Both the position numbers and the translations under genes were made by a program. Positions 16,124 through 25,485 of a stretch of 49,368 nucleotides of DNA are shown here, in pieces. The DNA comes from Candidatus Thiodiazotropha sp. (ex Monitilora ramsayi) (GTDB taxonomy: Bacteria > Pseudomonadota > Gammaproteobacteria > Chromatiales > Chromatiaceae). Location: NCBI GenBank assembly GCA_025655575.1, contig JAHXIP010000025.1:1-49368 (forward strand), given 5' to 3'. Position 1 is the first letter of the stretch. Each line of letters begins with the position of its first letter. Under the pieces are notes generated by a model, which was given only the letters and a program-made list of their open reading frames with translations, searched no databases and was not told where the DNA came from.

Positions 16124-17080
16124 TCAATGTGTATTGGTTTGATGATTGTCTTTAAGCAGATTTTTATATTCGTTTGACATGGCTCTGATCGGTTCGATCT
16201 GTTTATGATCGATTCTAACAATGCGGTTGGCCTTGAAAAGAGAGAGAAGATGAATCGTTCTCGGATAGGCATCTAGATTATCTACCATGAGAGAAACCTC
16301 TTGAGTGAACTCATCAGGTACCGATTTATTAATGCCAATAACAAGTGGGATCATAGGTATGGATGAGGCCAGTATTTCTATTTTATGTGATATTTGAGGG
16401 TTTAGTTCTGTTGCTAGATTGTATGCAACATCTGTTACCAGAGCGGCATCTGCCTTTCCAAAAAAAAGATTTATGATTGCGCTATTGAGATCCTCTGCTG
16501 AGGACATCTTAGAGAAAAATTTATTCGCAACCGGCAAGTCGTTTCGTAGTAAAGTGAGATTTAAAAATAATAGTCCTAGTTGATTGCCAGTAGGTGATAC
16601 AAGGTGTTTGTCTTTTAGTTGATCCAGCCTATCGATATTAAGGTCGCTTCTTATAATCAAATGAATTTTTTGCTCAAGTTGGTTGCCGAATGTCAGGCTA
16701 TATCGGTTATCGGGGTTAATATGGTGGTCTATCTCCAGATAATCGACAGGATTTACTAATATTGCATCCAGGCGATGATTGGCCATCTCCTGTAATACCC
16801 GTGCTGGGCTGCTATACGAAGAAAAAATCCCTTTTTTATTGATGTTTTTCATGAATTCAAGAAATGCCATCTCCGTGGCTATGCTTGTGTCTGTGCGGTG
16901 TGATGAATAAAGAAGTCTTGACATGATTCCTATGTGGGCTGTATCCCTAGCATAAGGATCGTGTGTATTAAGTTGGTCTGAGCTTGTATTCTTAGCCTGC
17001 AGACTAATAGCGATAAGAATTATTAGAGCTGATATCTTTCTGATCTGATTAGAAGTTGGCAATTTGTTTGGTCTTTTCAT
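16124..17080 (-). CDS. PhnD-like periplasmic binding protein (paralog 3)
   Basis: A 318-residue exported protein of the phosphate/phosphonate-binding PhnD-like type 2 binding fold, with a hydrophobic signal region (ISALIILIAISLQA). Family-like blocks include DAILVNPVDYLEI, VSPTGNQLGLLFLNL and LFFGKADAALVTDVAYNLATE. It overlaps the preceding paralog by 32 bases, so both are made from one transcript. No ABC permease or ATPase lies nearby, which argues against a transport role and for ligand sensing with the GGDEF-EAL enzyme of the same cluster. It is the last gene of the AT-rich cluster. Confidence 0.85.
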   Translation of the reverse strand: MKRPNKLPTSNQIRKISALIILIAISLQAKNTSSDQLNTHDPYARDTAHIGIMSRLLYSSHRTDTSIATEMAFLEFMKNINKKGIFSSYSSPARVLQEMANHRLDAILVNPVDYLEIDHHINPDNRYSLTFGNQLEQKIHLIIRSDLNIDRLDQLKDKHLVSPTGNQLGLLFLNLTLLRNDLPVANKFFSKMSSAEDLNSAIINLFFGKADAALVTDVAYNLATELNPQISHKIEILASSIPMIPLVIGINKSVPDEFTQEVSLMVDNLDAYPRTIHLLSLFKANRIVRIDHKQIEPIRAMSNEYKNLLKDNHQTNTH

Positions 17081-17990
17081 GGCTTTGTTTGTTAGTGAGT
17101 ATTATTAGCTTGTTGTATTCGTCTAATAATTTTCGAGTTTCAGTGATGTTGTCTTCTTCAAGTTTGACAAAACGTTTAGCTCTGAATAAAGAGAGCAAGT
17201 GTCGGATGCGTGTGTTTTCGTGAGACTTAACAAGAAAAGCATCTACTTTTTTCATGATGTGCGCAGGTACATTTTTATTGATTGTAATAACCTGCGGTAC
17301 CATCTGATTTGAGGCGTTTATAACCTTGAGGTCTCTAATGATCTGTGTGTTAAGCTCTCCAGCAAGCTCAAATGCGATATCAGATACCAGGGCAGAATCA
17401 GACTTGCCGATAAATAGATCCACAATGGCTGTATTCGTATCAACAGTCTCAAGCGTCTTTGAAAAGAATCTATCTTGAGTAGGCAGTTCTTTATTCATAA
17501 GAAGGATATCGAGATAATATTTACCTAAGAAATGCCCTTTGGGTATAGATATTGTCTTGTCTCTTAGCTGGCTGATATTATCTATACCGTCTTTTTTTCG
17601 TGTGAGAAGATAGATTTTCTGTTCAGTATGTTGTCCATACACAAGTGTATATAGATAATCAGGGTTGACGAGATGTTCAAGTTCAATGAAATCGATCGTA
17701 TTTATAAACACAGCATCCAGCCTGTTTTCAGTTAGATCCTTAATCAGATGATCTCTATTATCATAGACTTTTATCTCTGATTTCATATTCATTTGGCCGA
17801 ATACAGTTCTAATGATCATGTCCGTTGCAATTGTTGTGTCAGTCGCATTTGCATCAAATAACACTTTTGACATTCTTCCAAAAAAACCAATATCTGGATT
17901 GTCTTTGTAACGATCAACAAGTATTTCGCTGTGTGCGGATATTGCGAACATTAAACATAATGTAATAAAACTAATAATGATGTATTTCAT
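17049..17990 (-). CDS. PhnD-like periplasmic binding protein (paralog 2)
   Basis: A 313-residue exported protein with signal peptide MKYIIISFITLCLMFAISAH and the same blocks as its neighbours: DAVFINTIDFIELEH, SIPKGHFLGKYYLD and LFIGKSDSALVSDIAFELAGE. PhnD-like proteins bind small oxyanions or phosphonates in known cases; the ligand here is unknown. It begins 84 bases after the GGDEF-EAL gene and ends inside the next paralog. The three paralogs clearly share one origin but differ widely in sequence, so they may detect different ligands. Confidence 0.86.
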   Translation of the reverse strand: MKYIIISFITLCLMFAISAHSEILVDRYKDNPDIGFFGRMSKVLFDANATDTTIATDMIIRTVFGQMNMKSEIKVYDNRDHLIKDLTENRLDAVFINTIDFIELEHLVNPDYLYTLVYGQHTEQKIYLLTRKKDGIDNISQLRDKTISIPKGHFLGKYYLDILLMNKELPTQDRFFSKTLETVDTNTAIVDLFIGKSDSALVSDIAFELAGELNTQIIRDLKVINASNQMVPQVITINKNVPAHIMKKVDAFLVKSHENTRIRHLLSLFRAKRFVKLEEDNITETRKLLDEYNKLIILTNKQSHEKTKQIANF

Positions 17991-18074
17991 TTATCTAACT
18001 GATTGAAGCTGAGTATGATCATTGAAAGTATTAAATGAATTGGGTATCAAGCGCTAATAGTATTGTTGTTCAGA

Positions 18075-20513
18075 TTAATCCACCGCTTTGACGTTTTTGC
18101 TGATTGGAGATATTTTTCCTCTGGTAACTAACCTCTCTAGTTCCTGCGCGCTCATGGGTTTGTGGAAGTAATAACCTTGTATTACCTTGCACCCATGCTC
18201 ATCAAGCCACTCGACTTGACTCAAGTTCTCAGCACCCTCTCCGATGGTGGATATATCTAGACTGTCAGCTAAAGATATGATCGATTTAACCACAGCAATT
18301 GTTTTCCTGTCAGCAGGTAGTCTATTGATAAATGATTTATCAATTTTAATGACATCGATAGGAAGTTCTGATAGATAGCTAAGAGAAGAAAACCCTGTAC
18401 CAAAATCATCAACTGCTAATTGATATCCAGAGCGCTTTAGATGATTGAGTTGTGGAAGGTTCTCTCCCTCTTTACTGACTAAAACATGTTCAGTGAATTC
18501 AAGCTGTATACGATAGGGCTCTATATCATAATCGACGAGTACATTATTGAGTCTTTCAGCAAACATTTTGTCCTGTAATTCAGTGCCGGAAACATTAATG
18601 GAAACGTTAATGCTAAAATCCCATTTTTTTATCTGTTCGCATACCTGTTTAACAACCCATTCCCCTATTGAGCTAATCAGGCCGGACTGTTCGGCAATAG
18701 GTATAAATTTGCCAGGAGGTATCATGCCTCTAATAGGATCTTTCCATCTTATCAGAGCCTCACAATGATCGATGGTATTGCTGTTCAGGTTAACAAAAGG
18801 TTGGTATACCAGATGAAGGCTGCTTGTTGAAATTGCCTTGCGAAGTGAGCTTTCTATTTCAAGATAATCTCGCATATCCTGATGCATATCTTCAGAGAAA
18901 AATCGATAATCGTTTTTCCCACTCTTTTTTGCAGCGTACATTGCTGTATCTGCATTTTTAATTAGCTCTTTTGTGTTTATGCCGTCAAAAGGATATGAAA
19001 CGATACCGATACTCGCGCTTGTTCGTAACTCATGCTCTTTAATGAGTAAAGGCTGTTCAAAATTTCTCAAAATATTATCTGCTACTCTACTTATCGTGTC
19101 TTTGTCATTGACACCTCTTATTATTGCAGTAAATTCGTCGCCACCGAGACGGCAAACAACATCATCAGATCGCAATGCTTCTTGAATTCGCCAGCCGGAC
19201 TCAGTGAGTACCATGTCGCCAACCTCATGTCCCAATGAGTCATTGATTATTTTAAAGTTATCAATATCAAGAAAAAATACAGTAAGGCTTGAGTCAAAAG
19301 TCTCTGCTTCAGAAACGGCCTCATTTAATTGATCAATAAAATATCTACGGTTAGGCAGCCTGGTTAATTTATCCACATAAGCAAGTGTCTCTAGCTCATG
19401 TTCGAGTTGCTTGCGTCGTGTAATGTCAGTAAGAACAATAAAAAAGCCACCGCTTTCGACCTCTTCAAGATCAAAATTTTCTATTCTCATTGTCATATGC
19501 AGGAGCTTTCGATCGGCTCGACTTAGTGTGATATCTGTAGACCAGTCATGCTGGTCTATACGGGAAATCTCCTGGAGAATATCACGTTGTTTGTTTCTTC
19601 CTATCTTGAGATGTGAAAGAAAAGTATTTATTTCCATGCCACTGAAGTAATCACTACTTTGGTCTAACATGGATTTGAGTGATGAGTTGACAAAAAGAAC
19701 CCGCATTTTGTTATCAAATATGATTATGGAATCATTCGTGTCTTCAACGAGTCGTGCGAGACGGCGTAGACTTTTAGTGTTTTCATCAAGATTGTCGGCC
19801 ATGTTATTTAATGTGGAGGCTAAATAACCGATTTCCCCGATCGAATCAGCGGGAGCTCTTGAGGAAAGATCTCCATTGGCAAGATTTTCAGCAGTAATAC
19901 GTAATTTGGATAACTGCTGTACTAGTTTTAATGAGCTGCCATGAAGCAGGAGAAGAGTGAGAGAAATTATGAGTAAGCTAAATACAACAACATTGCGAAA
20001 ATAGCTGTACAGCAAAGCTTGGTATTCTGCATCCGATAGTCCTAGCGAAAATGTTCCCCAGTCCAGCCCGCTGATATTGATCGGTTTTTTAAAAATAAAT
20101 GAATTAGCGCTATCAGTATTCGAAGATGTCGATTCGTGCTCAATAGAATACGGGGAGATGTTTTTCAGTAGATTACCCGTTATCGACTTATGACTCTGAT
20201 TCAAGTTCCACCCGCTTTTATTTAATTCTATGACTTGTCCGTTTAAGGAAGTAAAAGAAACAAATGTAATTTCAGGGGTTTGCTGTAGAACTTTACTGAC
20301 ATATGAGATTACAAAACTGTAGTCTTGTGTATAGAGCGCCTCACCGCATGCGGCGATTGTAGAGTTTGCGAATGTCTCGCCTTGTATGGCAATCATTCGT
20401 ACCAGCTTATCCTGATAGATGGGTAGCAAAACAATAGAAAAAATCAAATTCACACTCAATAGTATGAATGCAACGCGTTTAAAAAGATGCTTGAAGATAG
20501 TGTTCTTTTTCAT
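18075..20513 (-). CDS. Membrane HAMP-PAS-GGDEF-EAL c-di-GMP enzyme
   Basis: An 812-residue inner-membrane protein. A first membrane segment (about 10-32), a periplasmic sensor of about 140 residues and a second segment (about 172-192) are followed by HAMP, PAS (about 260-380), GGDEF (motif near 456, RLGGDEF, with RSDD as inhibitory RxxD five residues before) and EAL (about 570-800). The EAL domain keeps CEALIRW, SINVS, EFTEH, VDDFGTGF, IKIDKSF and IGEGAE, so phosphodiesterase activity is plausible as well as cyclase activity. Its start codon overlaps the stop of the upstream PhnD-like gene (ATGA). This resembles the NspS-MbaA pair of Vibrio, in which a binding protein controls a GGDEF-EAL enzyme (analogy). 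Confidence 0.92.
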   Translation of the reverse strand: MKKNTIFKHLFKRVAFILLSVNLIFSIVLLPIYQDKLVRMIAIQGETFANSTIAACGEALYTQDYSFVISYVSKVLQQTPEITFVSFTSLNGQVIELNKSGWNLNQSHKSITGNLLKNISPYSIEHESTSSNTDSANSFIFKKPINISGLDWGTFSLGLSDAEYQALLYSYFRNVVVFSLLIISLTLLLLHGSSLKLVQQLSKLRITAENLANGDLSSRAPADSIGEIGYLASTLNNMADNLDENTKSLRRLARLVEDTNDSIIIFDNKMRVLFVNSSLKSMLDQSSDYFSGMEINTFLSHLKIGRNKQRDILQEISRIDQHDWSTDITLSRADRKLLHMTMRIENFDLEEVESGGFFIVLTDITRRKQLEHELETLAYVDKLTRLPNRRYFIDQLNEAVSEAETFDSSLTVFFLDIDNFKIINDSLGHEVGDMVLTESGWRIQEALRSDDVVCRLGGDEFTAIIRGVNDKDTISRVADNILRNFEQPLLIKEHELRTSASIGIVSYPFDGINTKELIKNADTAMYAAKKSGKNDYRFFSEDMHQDMRDYLEIESSLRKAISTSSLHLVYQPFVNLNSNTIDHCEALIRWKDPIRGMIPPGKFIPIAEQSGLISSIGEWVVKQVCEQIKKWDFSINVSINVSGTELQDKMFAERLNNVLVDYDIEPYRIQLEFTEHVLVSKEGENLPQLNHLKRSGYQLAVDDFGTGFSSLSYLSELPIDVIKIDKSFINRLPADRKTIAVVKSIISLADSLDISTIGEGAENLSQVEWLDEHGCKVIQGYYFHKPMSAQELERLVTRGKISPISKNVKAVD

Positions 20514-21418
20514 TTAATTGCACGACGACTCATCAACTGACGATATTCATTGCTAAGCGCTCTTACATTGCTCAGGTCTTCATTGTTGATTTGATGTATA
20601 CCTTCAAAACGAAAAGTCTTTCTTAGGAAATCCAAGCGAGGTAATTCTTCAATCCCGCCAAGTCGCGGATAAATATTATCGACCCTATCTTGTGGAAAGT
20701 CGTTGTGGACGGAAATTACCATATGAACCAACGGTTCGGATTTACTGAGTATTTTAAGGCTGGTGGCGATTTGGGGGTTTAGCTCACTGGCAACCTCAAA
20801 AGAAAATTCAGTAACAAGCGCTGCATCGACTTGTCCAAAGAAGAGGCTGACAATGGCGTCATTTGATTTATTAGAACGACGGACTTCTGAAAAGAATACA
20901 TCTAGAGGCCCGTGATTCGAACGAAGTAGTTGAACGCCAAGAAAGAGCTCACCCACGGTATGGCCGGAAGGAATAAATATTTTTTTGCCTTGCAAGTCAG
21001 CTAATTTATCAATGCTGTCATTTTCTCTCACTATCAAAAAATATTTAGAATGTACCGAATCACCATGTTGTACAGCAAAAGAGGGACTTTTGTTAAGAAG
21101 TTCTTCTATTTCCAGATAATGAACAGTATTTGCAAAGATGGCATCAAGCTCTCCTTGTTTGAGTCCCCGTTCAAGTGTATCGTCTGAGTTGTATATCTCT
21201 ATCTTGAACTGCTCATCATCCTCTTTAAACATCTCATTGAATAATAGGCTGAACATAATCTCGACATCAGTGATATTGGTGTCATAAATAGATTCAGCAC
21301 TACCACCTACGCGTACAATATTATGCCCATCAGCATGTAGCGTGGATGAAAAAAACAGCAAAATAATGAATCTAACAAAAAGTAAGTGGGGATTCTTCAA
21401 GCCGTTTTCCATTGTCAT
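20510..21418 (-). CDS. PhnD-like periplasmic binding protein (paralog 1)
   Basis: A 302-residue exported binding protein of the PhnD-like fold, with a hydrophobic signal region (LFVRFIILLFFSSTLHADG). Family blocks: DAIFANTVHYLEIEE, FIPSGHTVGELFLG and LFFGQVDAALVTEFSFEVASE. It starts ten bases after the TolC-type gene and its stop overlaps the start of the GGDEF-EAL gene, so the two should be made in fixed proportion. That tight link makes it the best candidate for the direct periplasmic input of that enzyme. No transporter subunits are adjacent. Confidence 0.87.
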   Translation of the reverse strand: MTMENGLKNPHLLFVRFIILLFFSSTLHADGHNIVRVGGSAESIYDTNITDVEIMFSLLFNEMFKEDDEQFKIEIYNSDDTLERGLKQGELDAIFANTVHYLEIEELLNKSPSFAVQHGDSVHSKYFLIVRENDSIDKLADLQGKKIFIPSGHTVGELFLGVQLLRSNHGPLDVFFSEVRRSNKSNDAIVSLFFGQVDAALVTEFSFEVASELNPQIATSLKILSKSEPLVHMVISVHNDFPQDRVDNIYPRLGGIEELPRLDFLRKTFRFEGIHQINNEDLSNVRALSNEYRQLMSRRAIK

Positions 21419-21428
21419 GACGCCTGGT

Positions 21429-22865
21429 TTATTCTAATGCCTCACTGCCCAGTAAATAGGCAATTTCAGCCAGGTGAAGTGCCTGATCATGAGTAGCGCG
21501 AGCATGACTGGCACGGACCATAGCATCCAACAGACTGGCTTCGATGACTTTTTCTGTTTTAACCGCGCCGGTTTGATATGCTCTGTTACTCAGGTCACGG
21601 TTCTCAAATGAAGTGTCTACAGCCGTATCCGTTATCTGTATCTGTTTTCTGGCGGCTTGTGTTTGTATGAAGAGATGTTTTACTTTCATGGCAATACTGT
21701 CTTTCACCAGCAATCTCTTCTGGTCAGTTTGATTGCGTGCAATCTTTGCTGCTGAAACCTGGTGTTTTGTTCTACCGCCATTGAAGAGTTTTAGTTGCAT
21801 GCCGATACCTAACTGCCATGAACGCTCATTTTCTTCAATACTCAATCCGCCATCAAGATCATTGTTGAACCTGTCGAACGAGGCTCTCAGCCCAACTGTT
21901 GGATAATAGTCACTCTTTGCTAGATCAACTTTTGCGTCAAACGCTTCAACTGCTAATGAAAGCTGATCGACGACTGGATTGAATTGCATTGCCTGGTCGA
22001 TTAAAGCGTCCAATGACATTTCTTCAACAGGTGACGGATAGTCTGATGTTGATAGGTGTATGACATCTTGCCAATTAAGTCCCATGGTGAATGTGAGTGC
22101 AGCCAGTGCAGATTTATGCTTTGATTCAAGTTCTGAAAGGGTGGAAGCGGCAAGGGCATAAGCCAGTTTACTCTGTAAAAGATCAAGTTTATTGACGGAA
22201 TTGGACCCTCCCTCATAAAAAGCCTGAGTTATGTCACGCAATACTTCAAATGAGATGGTGATGTCTTCTGCCAGCTCTTTGAGCTGCTGGGTATAAATTG
22301 CCGCGTAGTAATATCGTTTTACGTCCTGCACGACTTGCAGCTCAGTTCTACGAATCTCTTTACTAGCAATGTCGACACCGATACGCGCTTGTTCAATGAG
22401 ACTTGATCTCTTTCCCCCGGTGTAGATGGGGTAGTTCATTTCCACGGAATAGAGAGAAGTGTCTCTGCCCAGCATCTCAATATCCTGCGCCGGTACTGTT
22501 ACCGGCGGCAATAAACCTGGAGCAACATTAAATGTTTGTTCCGGATACTCAAAAATGGCTTTCTCATCCCGTCTCTGGAAGCTGGCATTTAGGCTAAGAG
22601 ACGGCCAATATGTGGAACGGGCCTGCTGATATTGAGCTTCGGCAATGTCCAGGGATTGTTGGGATATGGTTCTCAGTCGATTGTTTTCCAATGCTGTGGA
22701 AATTGCCTGTTCCAGATCGTAAGACTGGATTTCTTCGGCACTATTGATGCTCGACCAGAAAGCCAGGAGCAGGATAAAGACTGAGAGCGGAATAGGGTTT
22801 TTTTTAAGTGCACAAGAGCACACGACTTGGGATAGGTAGACCCCAAATGTACGAAAGATCTTCAT
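21429..22865 (-). CDS. TolC-family outer membrane efflux protein
   Basis: A 478-residue outer membrane factor with an N-terminal signal (SVFILLLAFWSSINSAEE) and two similar coiled-coil halves typical of TolC: LEQAISTALENNRLRTISQQ early and LDALIDQAMQFNPVVDQLSL in the middle. Such proteins form trimeric tunnels used by tripartite pumps or type I secretion. No membrane-fusion protein or ABC/RND pump gene is adjacent. It heads the cluster with the binding proteins and GGDEF-EAL enzyme, so expression is likely tied to that signalling unit. Start: ATG 22865 behind AGGGG. Confidence 0.88.
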   Translation of the reverse strand: MKIFRTFGVYLSQVVCSCALKKNPIPLSVFILLLAFWSSINSAEEIQSYDLEQAISTALENNRLRTISQQSLDIAEAQYQQARSTYWPSLSLNASFQRRDEKAIFEYPEQTFNVAPGLLPPVTVPAQDIEMLGRDTSLYSVEMNYPIYTGGKRSSLIEQARIGVDIASKEIRRTELQVVQDVKRYYYAAIYTQQLKELAEDITISFEVLRDITQAFYEGGSNSVNKLDLLQSKLAYALAASTLSELESKHKSALAALTFTMGLNWQDVIHLSTSDYPSPVEEMSLDALIDQAMQFNPVVDQLSLAVEAFDAKVDLAKSDYYPTVGLRASFDRFNNDLDGGLSIEENERSWQLGIGMQLKLFNGGRTKHQVSAAKIARNQTDQKRLLVKDSIAMKVKHLFIQTQAARKQIQITDTAVDTSFENRDLSNRAYQTGAVKTEKVIEASLLDAMVRASHARATHDQALHLAEIAYLLGSEALE

Positions 22866-23043
22866 TTTATCCCCTGCATGGCGAGAGGTTCTGCCATGAA
22901 CACACTACGCACGTAGCGACAACAGAGATTTTCTTAGTTTGCCAACCAAAGAAAAATGTAGGGTCCCTTGCTACATAAGCGTAGCCTAATGCAGCGAAAA
23001 TACCATTTCAAATAAGGAGATTCGTAAAGCTGATTGGCTTTGG

Positions 23044-23547
23044 TCAGACCCCACCGCTGTGGACAATCTCGTAGTAGAGCTTTTCCAGTTGATTTTTATG
23101 CAGGGTCTCCTCGTTGGCGAGGAAAAGAAATAGTTCTTTGATCGGGCCTTCGGCAGTGGATTTTGCCAGAGCACGGTATTGTTCCATGGCGGCATGTTCC
23201 CGGCCCAGGGCATACTGTAAGACGGCCTGATCATCAGGTTTCTCACCAAGATCGGGTAGATGTATGGCATCGGAAAAGCGTTTGTCGCTGGCCGGTGTGT
23301 CGACCATGGCCTGAATATCATGCTCGATATCGGTTCGGGCTTTTAATTCACTAAAGAGGTCGAAATGGCGTTGCTCCTCATCCGCCAGCTCTTCAACCAG
23401 GTAGCGGATCTGTTTACTGACATTGGGAATTAAAGCGGTATAAAAATCTCTGGCGGTCCGTTCGAACTCAATGGCAACCTCAAGGATATCGGAGAGACTC
23501 TTTTTCGATTGCAGTCTTACGTAACCGCTGTTGTGGTCTTCAGTCAT
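23044..23547 (-). CDS. Rubrerythrin-like ferritin-fold protein
   Basis: A 167-residue four-helix ferritin-like protein. Iron-ligand type motifs are present: FERTARDFY, EELADEEQRHFDLF, GREHAAMEQY and LANEETLHKNQLEKLYYEI, i.e. the paired Glu and ExxH pattern of a di-iron site. No rubredoxin CxxC domain is attached. I choose ATG 23547 (MTEDHNSG), whose ATGA overlaps the stop of the flavoprotein gene; a longer frame upstream is a shadow inside that gene. As last gene of the Mrp/Nuo-like operon it may reduce peroxide or oxygen with electrons from the flavoprotein, or protect its iron-sulfur clusters (inference). Confidence 0.85.
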   Translation of the reverse strand: MTEDHNSGYVRLQSKKSLSDILEVAIEFERTARDFYTALIPNVSKQIRYLVEELADEEQRHFDLFSELKARTDIEHDIQAMVDTPASDKRFSDAIHLPDLGEKPDDQAVLQYALGREHAAMEQYRALAKSTAEGPIKELFLFLANEETLHKNQLEKLYYEIVHSGGV

Positions 23548-25418
23548 ACGGTGACTCCCGTCTTCATACTCAACCAATGCTCGATACTTGCCGCCACCCG
23601 GTGACCGTCTGCGACAGCATGTACTACGTCCGGGCCGTTGACACAATCACCGGCAGACCAGAACCACTCGACCGAACTATGTCCGTTCTCATCTACCTGG
23701 ATTCGCCCTCTGTTCCATTCCAAGGCCTCTGTCAGGTCTTCTCCCAGCAGGCTGATATCTGACATCTGGCCGATTGCTTCGATAACCATGTCGCCTTCAT
23801 GCATCTGCTCGTCACTTTCATCGTAGGACGGTGAGAATCGTCCCTGATCGTCAAAAATAGCGCGAACTTTCCAGGTACGCAGTCCCTTTAATTTTCCTTT
23901 TTCCACAACACACGCCTGAGGGCCGCGCGCATCGAAAATCTTGATGCCTTCCTCGCCGCACTCCTTGACCTCGACTGGGTCTGCGAGGAAATGTGCCTTG
24001 TCTTCCAGCGCAGTGACAGTGACTTTCACCTTGCCAAATTTCTGCATCTGCAGCCTGGCTAAACTACGGGCAATGTCCATAGCGACATTTCCGCCGCCGA
24101 TCACCACGGCCTGTTTGGGTGGTGTGAACTTCTCCCCATCTGTAATCATACGTAACAGATCTACTGCTTTGCGGACCTGCTTATGATCCGCCCCGGGAAT
24201 CCGTGTGGAACGGCCGAGGTGCAGTCCGATGGCCAGTACCACGGCATCAAATTCGGCGTGGAGCTGCTCCATGGAGATATCCACACCCACTTGGGTATTG
24301 GTCTGGATCTTGACACCCAGTGATGTGATGACATCGATATCCCGATCCATCATGTCGTAGGGCAGGCGGTATTCGGGGATACCGTAGCGTGGCATGCCAC
24401 CCGCATGTGCCCTGGCCTCAAAGACAGTGACCTCATGACCCTTACGCACCAGGTCATAAGCGGCAGTCAGGCCGGCTGGCCCAGCACCGATGATGGCTAT
24501 CCTGTGCCCACTTAGATAGTCGACTTTGCCTTCTGCAGCGATAGCTTTGATGCGTTCATGATCAACCGAATCCATGGCGTACCGTTTGAGCCAGCGAATT
24601 GATACGGGCTCACCCCGGCGACCGATGGAACAAGCGTCCTCGCATCGATGGGTGCAGACGCGTCCGCAGACATGGGAGAACGGATTAGTCTGGTAGATCT
24701 GGCGTACGGCTTCTTCCAGATCTCCCTGCCAGATGGCGCGGATATATTCAGGGGCATCCATGTGAGTGGGGCAGGCATCGTTACACATACCGCACTGTAC
24801 ACAGCGGGAAGCCTCGAACACGGCTTGCTGATCTGTATAGCCGGCCACAATCTCATTAAAGTTATCGATGCGGTCTTCCGGTGCTGTTTCCGCCATTGGC
24901 TGACGCTCAAGGTCGAGCAGATCAGAGTCGTCGGTCTTGGTCCAGCCCGGGCCAAAGTCGACGCCGTGTATACCTATCTCCTTGGGAAGAATGAAGTAGC
25001 TGTCGATCTCCTCCTGGGTGCATGTGTGGACATATTCCCGTGATAGTGAAATAGAGCCGGTGGGACAGATATCGACACACAATGCACACCAGCAGCAGCG
25101 ACCATAGTCGATGGCAGGACGCAGGTTACGGATACCCTTGACGGGGTCCTCTGGAAGATGCGGCACCTTGACCATGGTGATGGCGGCGTTGTCACAAACC
25201 TTTTGGCAGGAACTGCAGCCGATACATTTTTCATGCTCGTTGAGGTGAAAGCCTCTATAGTTGGCCGCTGCCGGACGCGGTTCCAGGGGTACAGTGACGG
25301 GTTTGCGAGCGAAGAACTGGAGGGCCTTCAACGGGCTGAGGATGGAGCCACTATCCTTGTGCTCGATGAGAATTGAGTTTTGAGTTTTGAGTTTTAAATT
25401 TTGAGTTTGGTCGCTCAT
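23544..25418 (-). CDS. Ferredoxin-GltD fusion: NAD(P)H-linked iron-sulfur flavoprotein of the Mbx-like complex
   Basis: A 624-residue protein. Residues 60-125 are a NuoI/MbxN-like double-cluster ferredoxin: Cys65/68/71/75 and Cys108/111/114/118. Then comes a GltD/NfnL-type module: an N-terminal cluster domain (CVQCGMCNDACP, CGRVCTHRCEDAC), an FAD site near 305 (IIGAGPAGLTAAYDL) and an NAD(P) site near 440 (VVIGGGNVAMDIARSL). It should accept electrons from NAD(P)H and pass them to the NuoB-like subunit. It takes the operon place where mbxN stands in archaea. The first 15 or so residues (from SDQTQNLKLKTQNS) are translated from a heptad repeat arm, so the N-terminus was altered by the repeat. 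No other ATG precedes the cluster domain. Confidence 0.9.
   Translation of the reverse strand: MSDQTQNLKLKTQNSILIEHKDSGSILSPLKALQFFARKPVTVPLEPRPAAANYRGFHLNEHEKCIGCSSCQKVCDNAAITMVKVPHLPEDPVKGIRNLRPAIDYGRCCWCALCVDICPTGSISLSREYVHTCTQEEIDSYFILPKEIGIHGVDFGPGWTKTDDSDLLDLERQPMAETAPEDRIDNFNEIVAGYTDQQAVFEASRCVQCGMCNDACPTHMDAPEYIRAIWQGDLEEAVRQIYQTNPFSHVCGRVCTHRCEDACSIGRRGEPVSIRWLKRYAMDSVDHERIKAIAAEGKVDYLSGHRIAIIGAGPAGLTAAYDLVRKGHEVTVFEARAHAGGMPRYGIPEYRLPYDMMDRDIDVITSLGVKIQTNTQVGVDISMEQLHAEFDAVVLAIGLHLGRSTRIPGADHKQVRKAVDLLRMITDGEKFTPPKQAVVIGGGNVAMDIARSLARLQMQKFGKVKVTVTALEDKAHFLADPVEVKECGEEGIKIFDARGPQACVVEKGKLKGLRTWKVRAIFDDQGRFSPSYDESDEQMHEGDMVIEAIGQMSDISLLGEDLTEALEWNRGRIQVDENGHSSVEWFWSAGDCVNGPDVVHAVADGHRVAASIEHWLSMKTGVTV
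25369..25411. repeat. Heptad arm D-left, inside a reading frame
   Basis: A run of 7-base units GAGTTTT (three times), AAATTTT and GAGTTT. It lies in frame inside the start of the flavoprotein gene and faces arm D-right across the four-helix-bundle gene. No central hairpin accompanies it. Confidence 0.85.
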
Positions 25419-25485
25419 AAAAATGTACTCTGCTCTGGCTGCACTTTATTCGTATGTTGATTGTTGCCCGACAGTTCAGGTTTAA

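Noticed and set aside
23548..23646. N-terminal extension of the rubrerythrin-like protein
   Set aside because: The stretch is a shadow frame within the flavoprotein gene; ATG 23547 gives the usual ATGA overlap.
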